Below, piece by piece: positions 23,909-37,359 of a DNA stretch of 64,000 nucleotides. The DNA is taken from positions 434,001-498,000 of the forward strand of contig JANVFP010000009.1 in assembly GCA_027919835.1 (NCBI GenBank), given 5' to 3'. The stretch comes from Lentinula raphanica. Lineage: Eukaryota; Basidiomycota; Agaricomycetes; Agaricales; Omphalotaceae. The first letter of the stretch is position 1. Each line of letters opens with the position of its first letter. The notes under the pieces were generated by a model. That model was not told the origin of the DNA and did not search any database. It worked only from the letters and a program-made list of their open reading frames with translations. Position numbers and translations under genes: made by a program.

Positions 23909-26072
23909 CTACTCGCATATACTTCTTCTAGACCAAGCATAGCTTCGATGAGGTCGTTCATATGCGGGCGAATAGCCTTGTTCTGGGGTTGGACAGAACT
24001 GAAACCCGGGCGGACCAGCGTTCGCAAACGGCGCAGACTGAATCGGACTGCTCCCATCTAGCTCGCCTCCGTAACTTTGAGGCTGGGTATGATGATAGGG
24101 TTGATACCTCGGAGGTTCTACACTTGGAACTGCGAGCAACTGTGGTGGCGGTGGCGGTTGAGGTGGGTTATAGTGAGAATGCGAAGAGGCATCGTAAGCG
24201 GGTTGCCGTGTCCAGTTCGTATCATGAAAGTGAGGCAACGTTGGAGGCACCGCGGTAGTATGCACAGGACTCGTAGACGCCGATTGGACGTTTACAGGAA
24301 ATGAAGGTCGAGGCTGATAGTACGGAATGGAGGAACTCGGTGGGGGTGGTTGATGATACCGTAACCGTCCCTTACGAGACCTATTTTCTTCGTCGTCTGT
24401 CGGTGAGCAAGCGAGGCTATAGAAATAAAGGTTCTAATGTACCAAGGGATGTTAGTTGCCAGAACGAGAACGAATAATTGATTACGACACATACCTGAGG
24501 TGCAGAGCTGCGCCGCCTTTCGTCCAGAGCATAAGCAGTGGACAGCGTCTCAGGAACGACGGCTTCTTTTGGTGCAGACGAGGACCAAGAAGGTGGAGAA
24601 GAAGACGCAGAGGCCGTAGTCGCATGCGATGAGTGAGGGCCTGGCGCATTAGGCGAGTCAATCGACATCCTGGCAAATGACTGCAAACCTTCCAGCGGCG
24701 AGTTAGAGTTTGGACCATTGTGGGAACCGGATTCGGGAATGAGCAAGGATATCGATACGGGTCGTTTGGCAGGAACATGTGAGAAGGTAGCCGAGGTAGG
24801 TGAGAAAGCGGCTCCAGCAGTACGCTTCGCACCCGATTTGAGAGGGGAAAGATCAGGCTGTGCCGAACGGACGGCCGGGACATGCGAAATATACTGCGGA
24901 TAGGTTGATGAACAGGCCAAAGGACGATGGGATTGTTCTGGCGAGGTCGAACGCGCACGATGGCTTGCACGGCCGCGATTGGCATATTTGTGAGGTGTGT
25001 TGGTAAGTGAGGTCCCGGGATGGCGTGACGCACGTGCCGAGGAACGCGATTTGTGGTAGTGTCTGCTGTCGCGCTCCTTTGCAAGGACAAGTCCTTTCAA
25101 CAGATTCAGCCACGATTCATACGTCGGTTTGTCGACGTAGAGATTGCAGTCTACACCCATCAGAAACTCCCTTTCCATCCTATTAATCTCCGCCAACTCG
25201 ATCCCCGAAACATCAGACCAGGTCTTGTTAGTGTACGTGTTACTTGAAAGAAAGACGCGTCAAATGGGGTAGATCATTGTGAAGAATATAATACATACTC
25301 GTCCAAAAACTTGTTCGCCATCATAAGTCCAGCAACTGCAATTCTGAACTCGCTACCAGCCTGCGCAGGAGTAGACCGATTCCGCTCTTTGAGCTTGTAG
25401 ATATAGTGTAACGAGAGCACGATGACCGATTGCGAAACCTGAGTGGTCTCAAGCAACTTTTGCATGAAAGAAACAAAGGTAGGAGAAGCGACTAGTTGAA
25501 GAGTCGTCGCTGGAGTAGGCCGGTTGAATAACTGAGAAGTTGATGATGTTGATGAAGTTGTTGTCGTATTCGATTCGGATTCGGAAGAATGAGAAGTCGT
25601 AAACCATAGATAGCATATCATCTCGCAAGTCTTTTCGGCAATGAAATGAGCTGAACGTTTTTGCGTAAAGTCGAACCAGTCAGTGATGGCATTGTGTTCG
25701 GAGAACACGGGTGGTGGTTTTGTATATGCTGGTTCGGGAATATGTTCTGCAAAGTCAAGCATAGGTGGAAGTCGCGTAGGAGGAGTGTAATGTGGCGGCG
25801 GAACGTCTTCTGAAGGTATTACTACATACGATTGTCAATGAAAGATGATGAACACAAAGAACTTGGAACGCACAATGGGATGTATGCGGGTCAGACAACT
25901 GTCTCTCCAGAAAAGCAATGGGTGGCAAAGTAGTCGTTGTTGTATTTGAGCGAAGAGGCTGGTCGACAGTAGGTTTTCTTGGAGAAGAATAAGGAGACTG
26001 GCTCTTTGGTTGACGCCACTGAACGGACCAGGAAGAGAGGATTTCTGTTGGTAATGAGGGTAGAGTATTCAT
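23909..26072 (-). CDS. PHO80/PCL-type cyclin
   Basis: Cyclin of the PHO80 family, whose members activate Pho85-like kinases in phosphate, glycogen or cell-cycle signalling. Four exons (26072-25874, 25821-25299, 25242-24495, 24433-23909) sum to 664 codons. The cyclin domain is split over exons 2 and 3: ASPTFVSFMQKLLETTQVSQ, SVIVLSLHYIYKLKERN, AGLMMANKFLDDNTYTNKTW, then VSGIELAEINRMEREFLMGV and the DCNLYV strand. The order and the NTYTNKTW motif are typical of PHO80-like cyclins. The remainder is a long Ser/Pro/His-rich, probably disordered tail with a polyproline run (QPPPPPQLLA). It is longer than yeast Pho80 or Pcl proteins, but extended tails are common in basidiomycetes. Which kinase it serves is not visible. 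Confidence 0.88.
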
Positions 26073-29000
26073 GATAAAGTCGGAGGGCGTCCTGACGAGG
26101 GACGGAGGAGTATAAAAAGCAAAAGTCATAAGCGTAGTGAAATAACGAATTAACAGTCCAGTAGCAGCCCATATTTTAATCCTTGATGAGATGTCTTCCG
26201 AGACCACTACGCTTACGGGTTCAACCAGATTTCCCCTGTTTTTTTTGTCACGCAAGATCCTTCCGATTCTGGACATTTTTTTTCTCTTTCCAATTTCAGT
26301 CTAATTATTTATTTTATTTCCAAATCTTACCACGGTCCGTTTCAGGCAGCCCGAAGCATGCTAAGTCCAAGTCTTTGGTCTTGTTTGTCCCATCAGTCCT
26401 CTCCCCGGGATCCCAATGCCGCCTTTCCGTGTCTTATGTAATTTCAACCCTACAGGGCTCCTCCAGGCTAAGTACAGGCTTACAGCCGTTGGGGACAAAA
26501 ACGGGACAAAAAGGCGTATCGATAAATTTATAAGTTCCGATTCCGCGAAAATGAAATCCTTCTGGCTTTCGCGGTCGCCAACCTAAACTGGGTTCAAAGG
26601 TTCACTGTATCCTGAATCAGTTGTGCATATGGGAGCGATCTGTTGAGCTTCGAGTTCTGAGTGCTTGGGTACTCATTGATGAGATGATAGAACCAATCTC
26701 AACTCTTCAACAAAGGTCCTTTGGATTCCATGATCTAACCCCCTCAAGGCTGTTGCTTCCGGCTGAAAAAAAAAACATCATCATTATCACCCTGCACTGG
26801 TCAGTAAGTAAAAAGAGTCATCCCCTTCTACACGATTCTTTTTTCATTGTCCATCGGTGCCACTATGCCGCGGTAAACCCCAGAAAGGAACCAGTATACC
26901 TGTCATCTCTTTCTCAAATCCCAGACGGTAGACCTGTAAGTAATACAAAGGCTTCTTAGTCCTTTGGTATGTACCTACGCCTCCCTTCGTTCTGAGGAAT
27001 CTGGACACGAAGATGGTACAAATCTGGAACCGACGTACGCTGAGTGCATCCACGCACGATCTGAGGTTAGCGCGAAAGGAGATATTCGCTGATTGTCATC
27101 CAAGACGTCTTGGTCCCGGAACCATAAGGGTTGGAGCCAGGAGCTCGCGTTGGAGATATGTACCAGGAGAAAGAGCTCGTCTGAACCCATATCTGAACTC
27201 TGAGCTTTCTCCGACTCTGAGTCGTTCGGGATCCGATAGCACTCACGTGAAAATCATCCGGCTCGCGTTTTTTCCAAATCTGACGAAAGAAAAATACCAT
27301 CTTTCAGGCAAAAAATAACTCAGTACTTCTTGTTCAAAGGGCAACTGCCATTGTGCCAAACCACAAGTTACAACAGCACTTCGCTATGTAGATCAAGACT
27401 CACGAATCGACGAACTTCCTGCAAGTTGTTCTTCAATCGCGCCGCGGCTTCTGAAACCTACTACCCCACTACAGCAATTTCAACTGTAACTTGGTGGAAG
27501 GGGGGCGGAGAGCGAATCAGGGCGATGCGTTGACGCAGAGTTGAGTCGCTCTCTTCACAAAAGGGAATAACCTTGGAAATTTGCCTCAATTCCACCGCAA
27601 CACTGAACAGTGAACACGGCTCCGGCACCGGTTGTGGCTGCGTGCATAGGTTCACCAATTCGGAATTTCAGGTCTGAGCCTGTCAACTTTTACCCAAAAA
27701 ATTGAATTATATAGCGAATTTTTAGACTTAGCAGCATAACCTCCGCTGAGGAGGGGTGGTCCGCCTGGGTCCGCTCGGTCTCGCACGACCAAATTTGGCT
27801 TAGCAGAAACTTAATGGTCCTATTTTTTACTACTTTGGGTTATTTCAAATCCGGATTTTATGCTAGCAGCTATTTATGTATGTTGCTATGTCTGGCATAT
27901 GTTACGCCTGTCACGCTTTTAGGATAAGCCTTTTTTCTCCGAGCGGACGTACAGGAGAGCAAGCTCAATATCATCAAGGGCCGTTCGAACTACGCCTCCC
28001 TTGCCCTCATTGCTCATACTCCAGTCTCCCCAGTTCCAGCCTTGTACCCATATGGCACTTCCTATGCAAATGCCATAGCGATTGTTCTGGTAATTTGTAC
28101 GCCGTGGATGATGGAGAGGGCTCTAAAATTGAAGTCGCTGTAAAGTTGCTGCGCTGTAGACCCAACAGACGGATATCACGGATATATCTGATGATGTTTT
28201 TGTTTCTTCCTTCCCGATTGTCCTTCAGGCTTCAACGCCCTCCCGAATCATGTAAAACTCAAAAGATCTCCCTGATTTTCCCTTTTACAACACTTCTAAA
28301 AGATTCTGAATTGATGAGTGTCGATGTTGAGCTAAGCGTCAGCGCAGATACTAACGGACGTTTCCAAGTAAGTATTGCATGCTTCACTGTCCCTCTGTAT
28401 TCTGGATGCCACTCATTTCTTATATTGATACCATCCGCCACTCTCTTCCCCATAAATTTTTATGCTATACGTGTTATGGGTTCTGCATACATCTTAGTCT
28501 TTGTTCTGGCTTGCTGCTTTGTTTACGTGTCCGTTTCGTTTGTTTCGGTAGTACCGATATGTTTGGTACGCACATGGAACTCTGAATATTACCCTAATCC
28601 ACTGTCTCTTCTACGAAGCGCATAACATATCAATTGAAGGGGGGGCTCACGGCAAGGATTAGCATTGCTATCAGCCTCCGTGGTGATGGTGGAGATTCTG
28701 GAGAACGTGAAAAAAACATTCGAGGGTATAGCAGCGCCTCATTGATCTTTCCTTATATTAGTAACTACTACTAGTAAGCTGTCGATTTGGCTCATGAACA
28801 GCAGTTCAACCGACCATCATTCTGGAAGATGTGAACAAAGGAACTTAGGAAGGACTTTAGTGGGTCCATCGGTGGACTATCAGGAAAATTCTACCGTGAA
28901 AATGAGGCAGTCCTTACAGCCCTTATCGCCAGTGAATATAGTAAGAAGTATATGACACTAACTGGTGAAAGGAGCTTGAAAATGGTAACCTTGTACCTAC

Positions 29001-32000
29001 TCGAGTTTACTCTGAGAACGGGAGCTCGCGGAAATAGGGTAACAGAGGATATTGATAGGACCCAAACGTTCTGTGCTTCGGAGTAGGACATAAAGTACCC
29101 CCATAAGTGCATATTTCAGGATCATACTATGAGGGCTGACTATGCATCTCGAAATCTATCTTCATGCTGTCCTCTTTCATAGTAATGGATGGAACAACAG
29201 TGGCGGAAAGATTGACCATCAGCCAGCCCCATTACCTGAGCTCGCTTCAACGATGAACGCCCATGTATCATCGGACCTAGTAGAGCTTAGAGGCCTGCAG
29301 AGATCAATCCAAACACACGGCTATGTAGAGGTATCAGTCACTCGGGAAGCCGGAGTAGGAGCAACAATAGTACAAAGACCGCGTCGCCCATCATCCGGGG
29401 CCATCTTCAAGAACGTTTCCCTGTTTCGTATGTATCACGATGTTGTTATGCAAGAAACAAGAGCCATATGCATGCACTGAAGGGCGATCCCGGTGGAGAC
29501 AACAAGGACAATACTCACAGTGCGAGTCTATGCGACTCACCGAGCCTGTAATTACAGAGCATTGACAGAACGGAAACATGAACACTGAACAGAGAATACC
29601 TGAATCTTACCAAGCTGATGGGAAACTGTCGCCGTAGACTTGAAAGAATCTGAAGAACATAGTATGTGGCCACACGTTATGGGGAGCCGACCGATCATTT
29701 CTTTTCAAAGTTATCAGAATGAACAGACTGGTCTGTATTCCAGAAGCAGTCGCCGACCTGACCGTCAACCTAAGAAAAAAGATTGGTATGTCAGTGTAGT
29801 GAAGCGGTGGTTACCGCGCGCGAGGAAATGTGTTTATACGGAGCTCGAGCTTCGGCAGCCTCTTGACAAAATTGGTTTCTGGGTTCATCCGGCCAGAAAA
29901 GATAATGAAATCAACGCCGCGGGATGCCATTCAGAATCAGAATGCCTGCTAATCCTAAATAGAGTTTTGCTAAGCCTCAATAAGGAAGCCTGCTAACCTC
30001 AGCGTGTTGAAGGTTGGCTGGGAGAAAGTATCGTGACGCGCTCGTGGTGAATGTTACAGAAGACTGTTAATATTTGACATTCCAATGAAAGGGTACCTAT
30101 TGCTCACCAGCCTCACTTGATGCAAGAGGGACCGTGCTTTGTCCTCGCATCCCGCAAGATTAAGAAGTCGTTTTTGGTAAAAGGAATGAAAGACAACGGA
30201 GAAAGATCGCCAGAACCATTAACAGTTTTGACCCACAAACGTATGGAACTACTGCATCGTTGTGAGCCCAGTGCTGAGAATATGATAGGTATTGTACAGC
30301 CGAAGGCGCAGCAGCATATTGCTTCCAATCTACTTGCGAAGAAAAGTTCACATCTGGGTTTGCTCCAGTCTGCGATGCATGCGGCTGATTGCGGTCGCCC
30401 TTGATGATTCATGAACCCCATCCATTCGTGTTCGCTTGAAGAGAATCAACCTTGATGGAAACTCGAAGACAATCCATTTCACACTGCTTTCAAAATTTTT
30501 GTTGCTACAGCTCTGGTCTTGATTCATGAGGTTACTTCTTGTGTGCCCGGAGAGATCCTCCGACTCATTCAAATGTGCGAAGCTGACTGTTCTGGTATGT
30601 CTTTCAAAACTATATCTGTCACGATCAAGTTGCGAGACAAGCGCTGAAAAGTATGAGCTGTACGAGTGATCATAATGATGAAAGAGACCTGTGGGTAACG
30701 TACTTATCTAGAACTCCACACCCATGACACTCCCAGTCTGCCCTTCGCAATGGCGGAGCACCGAGAACGTTTCCTGGAAGGTAAAAAGGACCATAGACCG
30801 GTTGAACTACGGCACATACGGTACTTGCTGTTCAGCTGCCGAGCATTGATATGTTCAGCATGCATATGCATCAATTATCGGGACTACACGGATGGGTCCA
30901 ACGAACGATCTCCACAAGGGGGAACGCTCTGGATGTCACGATTAGAACGCAGACTTTTTACTCGTTACCTCATTATGAACCGCGACTGTGTGTACATAAA
31001 TGTCGGTTCGTACACTCCAGGACCTTCAGAACGAGGCACGAATATGATGTGAACGATCCCGGGATGCCTAGGGGTATTCACAAGCGATTAGTGCTTTCTG
31101 GCAATTGTCGTCTAAAACAGCAAGTGCCCGTCTAGACAAGACGTGAAAAAGAAGTGGACCTATTGGGACTATATCAGATTGCATGCTCACCTGTTGGTCT
31201 GTAGCCAGATGTACTGATGTCACAGATTCCCGGGACGGGTGATGTATACGAAACACCGGTATGAGCATTGAAGCCTTGGAGGTACCGCGTCACGGCCAGA
31301 GGGAGCTAATCGTTCTTCAATAGCACTTCAGGGTCAGTCTGAGATGGAGTGTCCAGTGTATATTATAAAAGAAGTACATGAGTACCCGTGTTTTTGTGCG
31401 TAGCATTGTTCCGGTTTCAAAAGATACCGGGAGGAGGAACATAGAGATTTATAGTGAGAGATTATCATTCGTTTCTGCAAACCTTGTATCATCGATTTAT
31501 CGAAGACCCGTTGAATAATAAGGATTCTTCCGAGGCGTTTCTCTGGATTCAGAAACAGTCATTTGTAGTATATGTTGCTGTAGGAATCACTGGATATTGA
31601 TATTGATTAATCGTTTCTCGTTGTAGCCTGGAAGACCGAACATACCGTGTAGATACTATAGGCTCTGTCGGCGGGTCGAAGTAGAGTAAAGATGCCACTA
31701 AGTGATTCGACATTGGACGTCAAAGGCTGACATAATAACCACAACAACGAAAGTGCACAAACCTGAAAGACTAAGCATGTCGTCGGAAAAGAACAAGTAA
31801 GTAGAGAGTGATGGATAGGCTTGTCCGAGAGCTTCGCAAGTACGCCCCAGGCGCGGAACCCCAGTTCGCAACACCGATACCGCTCGATTCTTGGCATGAA
31901 TGATCTCCGACACTAGTTCTTGCTGAAATCGTCCAACGTCGAGCAGTTGTGGCACCGGAACTGAATATCATATTTGAGTCTTGGAACATGGTAGACACGC

Positions 32001-33896
32001 CCACAGCACTGCCGAAAGAGAGGCGAGAAGTGATCGTTGACTCCGGCAAACACGTTCAAACATCGATAGTATTTGAATTGCAACCGTACTAGTAAGGCTC
32101 CTTCAGAGCTATCTTGCCAGGTGTACCTCGCACAGAGATACCGCGTGTTTATAAAAAGTACGCACGGACTGAATACCACGATCTGTACCTCCTTAACTTC
32201 TCTCATATAGCTTTGATAATAGGAAACATCGAGTATATTTCTGTTAGGTATTCATACATCAGACTCGTCCAAAGGAGAGGAACGAAGAAAATTTTTCGAA
32301 ACTCACACAACTCCCATCATCGTCTTCGCAAACTTCGTTAGTTCACAAGTGGGAGCGGAAGCGGTCGAAAGATGATTCGATTGAGAAGCTAGATTCACGG
32401 AAGGATGCTCCCCCAGAAAATTTTTTACTCTGGAGCGACATATGGGATAGGTATAGAGCCTTCTCTGGTAGGTGTCAAGAGGTCGAACTCTCGGTCTCGG
32501 CCTGCGTATGAAGACACCGATACATGTCCTGAGCACAACTAGTCCAACGAACCCGGTTCCGGTCAATCACATCGTGCGTCGTGATAAGTTGGCTTGATTT
32601 AACCCAGGCATAACGGTGAACATTCAACTTGCTCGCTGCAAGATTTCAAACTTGACCAGATGACTCGACCGGGGACAGGATTGGCTTCCTCGGTTTTCTA
32701 TCCCAAAATTGCATATTCTAAGCTTTGTCTAAGTGCCTCGTTTGAAGAATGGAAATTACCTAGGATTGAAAACACCATCGAAATTTTTGCTAATGAGACG
32801 TGTTTGTCGGCGAAGTACCACTGAGGTAACGAGACTTGCCATAGAGAGAGAGACGACAGGCACTGTCCGCATGCACGAGGAAGTGGGAAAACTTGGGCAG
32901 AAAATCGAAAATCTTATCAAAACAGCATAGTGAGGTGCTAGGCATCTTGGTCGTAGATGATCTCCGGTACTTGCCTGCTATGTTTGGGATGATTTCGGAA
33001 GGTGAATAACGGGAGAAAACGAAAGACTGCGATGACCCTGCGCAGCTTCGTTTAAACATCAAGATGGGCTATGGCAAAGTAGGCGCGACCTTGGCAAGCG
33101 TTTCGTAAGAGATATGGTGCTGTCCACACAACTAGACGACTTGTAGATGTCGAGATCATCCCAGACGCATGGCTACTTGTCGCCAGAGTTTGTGCAGAGA
33201 TATCTTTGCATTAGGCATAGAGTCATCCATGTCCCCTTCATACTGATCATTCCGACGAGGCCAGACCTGAGGGTAAAACTAGGACTAGCCATCTCGAAGC
33301 GTATTCACCACATCCTCTTCGGCATTCATCCAGCATGAGTTCGAGAATGTGTAGTGAGATAGGTTTGGAAATTTCGTCGTACGAAGGATATTGAACATGA
33401 ATCGTACTTCTGGTTGCGATTTTTGAGATCTTGCGAGGCATAAGCGTCCTTGTCTTATATCCCTACGTCGAAGTTGACGATATTGGGCTTGACCGGCTGA
33501 AGCCAAGTATCGAGTCAAGCATCAGATCCCACGTTCCTTCTTCCTACCCAGTATACGCAAGCACGTTCTCGAGGTCATCTATACAGTAGCGAAGCTTGAC
33601 GACCGATGGATCCATAGAGCGATAGTGATAGTCCTGGCCATGGTCGGGCAATAATAGAATTGAGGCATGTGCATGAGAGGGCAAGAAGAATAATTAGGAA
33701 GTGTCACGCTTGGTGTCACATCCCTGTGACATTCCATCAATCACTTGTTCATCATCGACGACGACGCCGCCGCTCCACCTTTTTCTTTCCCCGGTCATCT
33801 GCTGTTGCTGAGCTTTGTCTCGCCCATAATACTCTCTCTTGAAATCTCCCACTCCCCACGTACTCCATCTCTCTCCATCTTGACCTTTCGTGAGGG
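26073..33896. other. Gene-poor stretch of 7.8 kb
   Basis: I cannot support any gene here. The longest frame is at 27876-28625 on the plus strand (249 codons); its sequence is not family-like and contains a GTAAGT site in mid-frame. A 65-codon plus frame at 32733-32930 ends in a helix-like EEVGKLGQKIENLIKTA. Fragments on the minus strand at 31600-32060 contain hydrophobic stretches but no consistent splicing. The left end is the cyclin promoter and the last few hundred bases are the CHS7 promoter. A decayed gene or mobile element is possible. Confidence 0.4.
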
Positions 33897-35217
33897 ATGG
33901 GAATCCAGTTCGGTTCATTCAATTCTGTATGCGAAACAGCAGCGCTGGTGATATGCCCATTAGTCGGTACAGACCAAGGCGTCGAGCCAACTTGCTACAG
34001 TAGGAATGTCGATGTCGGAGGCACACTCATTTTCCAACCCTGTTCGTAAAAGTCTTCTTCATCTTCCTTGCGTCCATTGACCTGGGTGTGGTGATTTCAG
34101 CAACATGCTTCGTTCACATTGCCGCTATTGTCATGACCATCATAATGATCCTTCATATCCGAAGCAAATACACAGCAGTCGGGAGGAAGGAGATCATCAT
34201 GCTATTTTACATGTACCTAGTAATATCGTTACTAGCCATGTTTTTGGATTCCGGAATCATACCCACCGCAAATGCTGCTTATCCAGTACGTGTTGGACTG
34301 TCCTACCGCTTGCTGTTGACTCATTTTACACCAGTGGTTTGCCGCCATCTACACAGGCCTCATTGCGTCCGCGTATTGTTGTCTCCTAATCAACGCTTTT
34401 GTCGGCTTCCAATTCGCTGAGGACGGCACCCCATTATCCCTTTGGTTCCTTCGCATATCCTGCTTCGTTGTCTGGGCTGTCGCCTTCTTTGTCGCTATCG
34501 CCACTTTCAAGCAATTCGCCTCCTTCTCTTACACAAAACCCACCGGACTTTGGATTGTATACCTCATCTGGCCCGTCGTCTGTGTTGCCGTTTATATCGT
34601 CTCACAACTCGTCCTCGTCTTTCGGACTTTGGAAGATCGATGGCCAATTGGCGATATTGCCTTTGGCGCTGCGTAAGTGGACTGATCATCTCCGAGCAAC
34701 AAAAAATCCGTTCTTGACCTTTCGCTTGCCAGGTTTTGGGTCATCGGTATGGTCCTTCTGTTCGCTTTCAGTGACACGATTTGCAACGCCATCGAGCATT
34801 ACCTTGACGGTCTATTCTTCCAAGAACTTTGCGTTCTTTTGGCCATTATGATGGTGTACAAGTACTGGGACAGTATCACTGTACGTTTCACGCACGTTCT
34901 TACCCGTTATATCAGTTTTCCCTAACCGAGATTCGATGTTCCAGCGCGAGGATCTCGAATTCTCTGTCGGCTCCAAAGCAGCTGTCTGGGAGGTCAAGGA
35001 TCCACTCCTGTCAGGATCCGCTGGTTATCCTGGTGCTGCTCGTGGTGACTACTCTGAGGAAGACGTTGGAAGCAACTACGGCGGTTATGCGCCTCCGCCT
35101 TCTTTTGGTAATAGCAAGACGGCATCTCTTGTCGGTGGCGTTAGCGGGACTCAGCTGTACGATCGCAAGGGTTATGGTGCTGGTGGTAGAGGATACCCTC
35201 CCGCGGGCGGATATTGA
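33897..35217 (+). CDS. CHS7: Chitin synthase export chaperone Chs7
   Basis: Endoplasmic-reticulum membrane protein needed for folding and export of chitin synthase Chs3-type enzymes. Five exons (33897-34041, 34101-34285, 34335-34672, 34733-34880, 34945-35217) sum to 362 codons. The N-terminus [20 protein letters not shown] is typical, followed by [20 protein letters not shown]. Seven hydrophobic segments follow with the family motifs [42 protein letters not shown] and [20 protein letters not shown]. The cytosolic tail is Gly/Tyr-rich. The first donor is GTTCGT; using it gives the conserved [11 protein letters not shown] junction. Length fits the family. Confidence 0.95.
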
Positions 35218-35487
35218 AGTCCACCCTCGTCTTCATATAAGTTCTTCTCTTATCGCGATAACACACTACTTACATCCCTGGACGCTGATATTTACATAGT
35301 CAATGAATCCTCCTTATCATCGTGTCACTCTATCTGCCCATACTTGATTGTCGGGCGAAAGATAGTTAGTCGTGCGAGAGATAGTTGAAAGCACATTATT
35401 GGTATTGCATTAGTAGAGTATATATCCATAACAAAACGAGTCCAAACGAAGGCATACTGGGGAGAGCAATGTGTCCATCAACGCACG

Positions 35488-37359
35488 TTAGTTATTTTGT
35501 TCGATCATCGTTGGGCTTCGGTAGCCAGAAGAACTGCCTTGCTCGAAAGCAGAGAGGCCGCCACCCATCCCAGAAGAACCTGTTGAACTGGGGTCTGAGT
35601 CAGACCAAAGAGTCGTAAAAATCACTGTCCGAAAGCATGAGTCTACATCACGGATACACGAACACCGATTGGAGTACATACTGCCATGTTCTTCTGTATC
35701 GACGTCAAACGGTCTCATCGTCTTTGCGTGGTCAGCGTACAATCCTTGTGTACCGATTTCGTGCAGGTGTAGCATCAGTCTCGACATTATGGTAACAGAT
35801 AGACTATAATCATAGATATTTGGTTAGAGGACGTGTGGTAATAAATGATGAATCTTAAATTGTCAGCTCACCAGCTTGTAATCGGGGAGAATGCGGCTCT
35901 AAGTAGGGTATTCTGAAATCCGAGGTTGGTCAAGAGCATACAATGAGCATCAACGGACATACCCCAGTCACCTAACATATAGAAAACCTTGTTCAGTAAA
36001 AGGAAACGGTATACAATCGTGCGAAGGAGCCTTACATAGAACGTGAACACATTCACGAAATTCACCAAAGTCATTATACTATGTACCACACGCAAAAAGC
36101 CACACGATTCAGTCGTCCGCTCAATAAAAAGAGGAGAATAACAAGGGGACTGACGCAAAGTAGATTGTTCCTGACGATCCTCAGTCATTCAGAGCACTCT
36201 GTAAATCCAGATAAAGAGGAAAACTTACCGTCTTTGATGATGACAGATATTAAAGACATCCCGCGGCTATGTTGCGAGCCCATCTGACCTCGCGCTTGAT
36301 ATGCCTTTGCAAGCGTCATTCCGAACAGCAGGATATCATACACCAACAGAGCCTCCCAACCAACGGCAACCACTGATCATCATGCGATGCGTGAATATTC
36401 CTGGGATCAACAAACAAAAACCTTGGAGACACCTACAAGCAGCGCTGATCCAAGGATCAGCAGTGAATAAGCAGCAGTTGAAACGCGTAAAAAACATACT
36501 CTTTTAAAGCTAATATATCGTGACAGCCAGCGTTAGGTATCGAAGAAGGAATCGGAGTTGATGAGGCTAACAGGTCTGTTATCTGTAGGGACATGAGGAA
36601 TGATGTAGTGCTATCAAAACTCTAGTGAAATCTATACGCACAATGGCAACAACAATGCCTATAAAGATGAGACTGGATAGAAACATCAAGAGGCGCTTGT
36701 TACATCCGTAGAGCGCATATATTCGTAGTGTAAGCAGAGCTGGATGAGAGATATCAGCTCACTACCTAGTAAATCTCAACACAGATAAGCTTACCAGCTA
36801 TCATGACGCCCACGAGAGCATGGAATAGTTCCTGAACTATGTTCCAAGCGGAGCAACTGTAAGCAAGGAGATGAGACACGAGGACTAGTATCGAATGGCC
36901 AACCACGTACTCCTGTGTAACAAGATATTGGTAACCGTTTCGGGTAGTCTCGATTAGGAATGGACACCCACCGATGAGAAGAAGATGGAAAGGATTATGA
37001 AGACATTTCCGATTAACGAAAAGTATCGGTTGAGGAAGAACAGATAACTGCTCAAAGTGTTTGGTCGCGTCCAAATCAATCGTACTTCGGTGTCTACAGG
37101 AAAATGATGATCAGAAGTGAAGGAACCTTTTCTGGAAGTACCTACCGAAGGTAAGAAGATGGTCATAGCAAAGAAATGCTTTGACGAGGTCAACGACTGG
37201 GAATACATCCTCAGCTATAACTTGTCCAACTCACTGAATGCGATTAGATGAAGATATATGTCCGTTTGACTAAAGACGCATCAAGATTTGATGACTGAAA
37301 GATAACGGCAGTAGCAAAACTCACAATTTCGTCTCGAGTTCGTCGAAATCACTGGGCAT
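35488..37359 (-). CDS. DUF6533 multi-pass membrane protein, copy C
   Basis: Third DUF6533 paralogue, in opposite orientation and 23 kb from copies A and B. The ATG at 37359 opens MPSDFDELETK. GT-AG splicing gives QTDIYLHLIAF, then VKAFLCYDHLLTFDTEVRLI and FFLNRYFSLIGNVFIILSIF (DUF6533). Downstream, the minus strand carries RIYALYGCNKRLL (about 36690-36730), AVGWEALLVYDILLFGMTLA and LMLHLHEIGTQGLY, and a Ser/Gly-rich tail ending TMIEQNN, stop at 35488. The exon order and the positions of splice sites parallel A and B. Its sequence is about as diverged from B as from A. It is immediately downstream of, and convergent with, CHS7. Function unknown. Confidence 0.82.

Noticed and set aside
27876..28625. 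249-codon open frame on the plus strand
   Set aside because: Composition is not protein-family-like, it contains a strong GTAAGT site mid-frame, and I recognise no domain. Likely chance, though it is the best candidate in the gene-poor stretch.
32733..32930. 65-codon plus frame ending in a helix-like segment
   Set aside because: Too short, no recognisable family and no supporting exons; could be chance.
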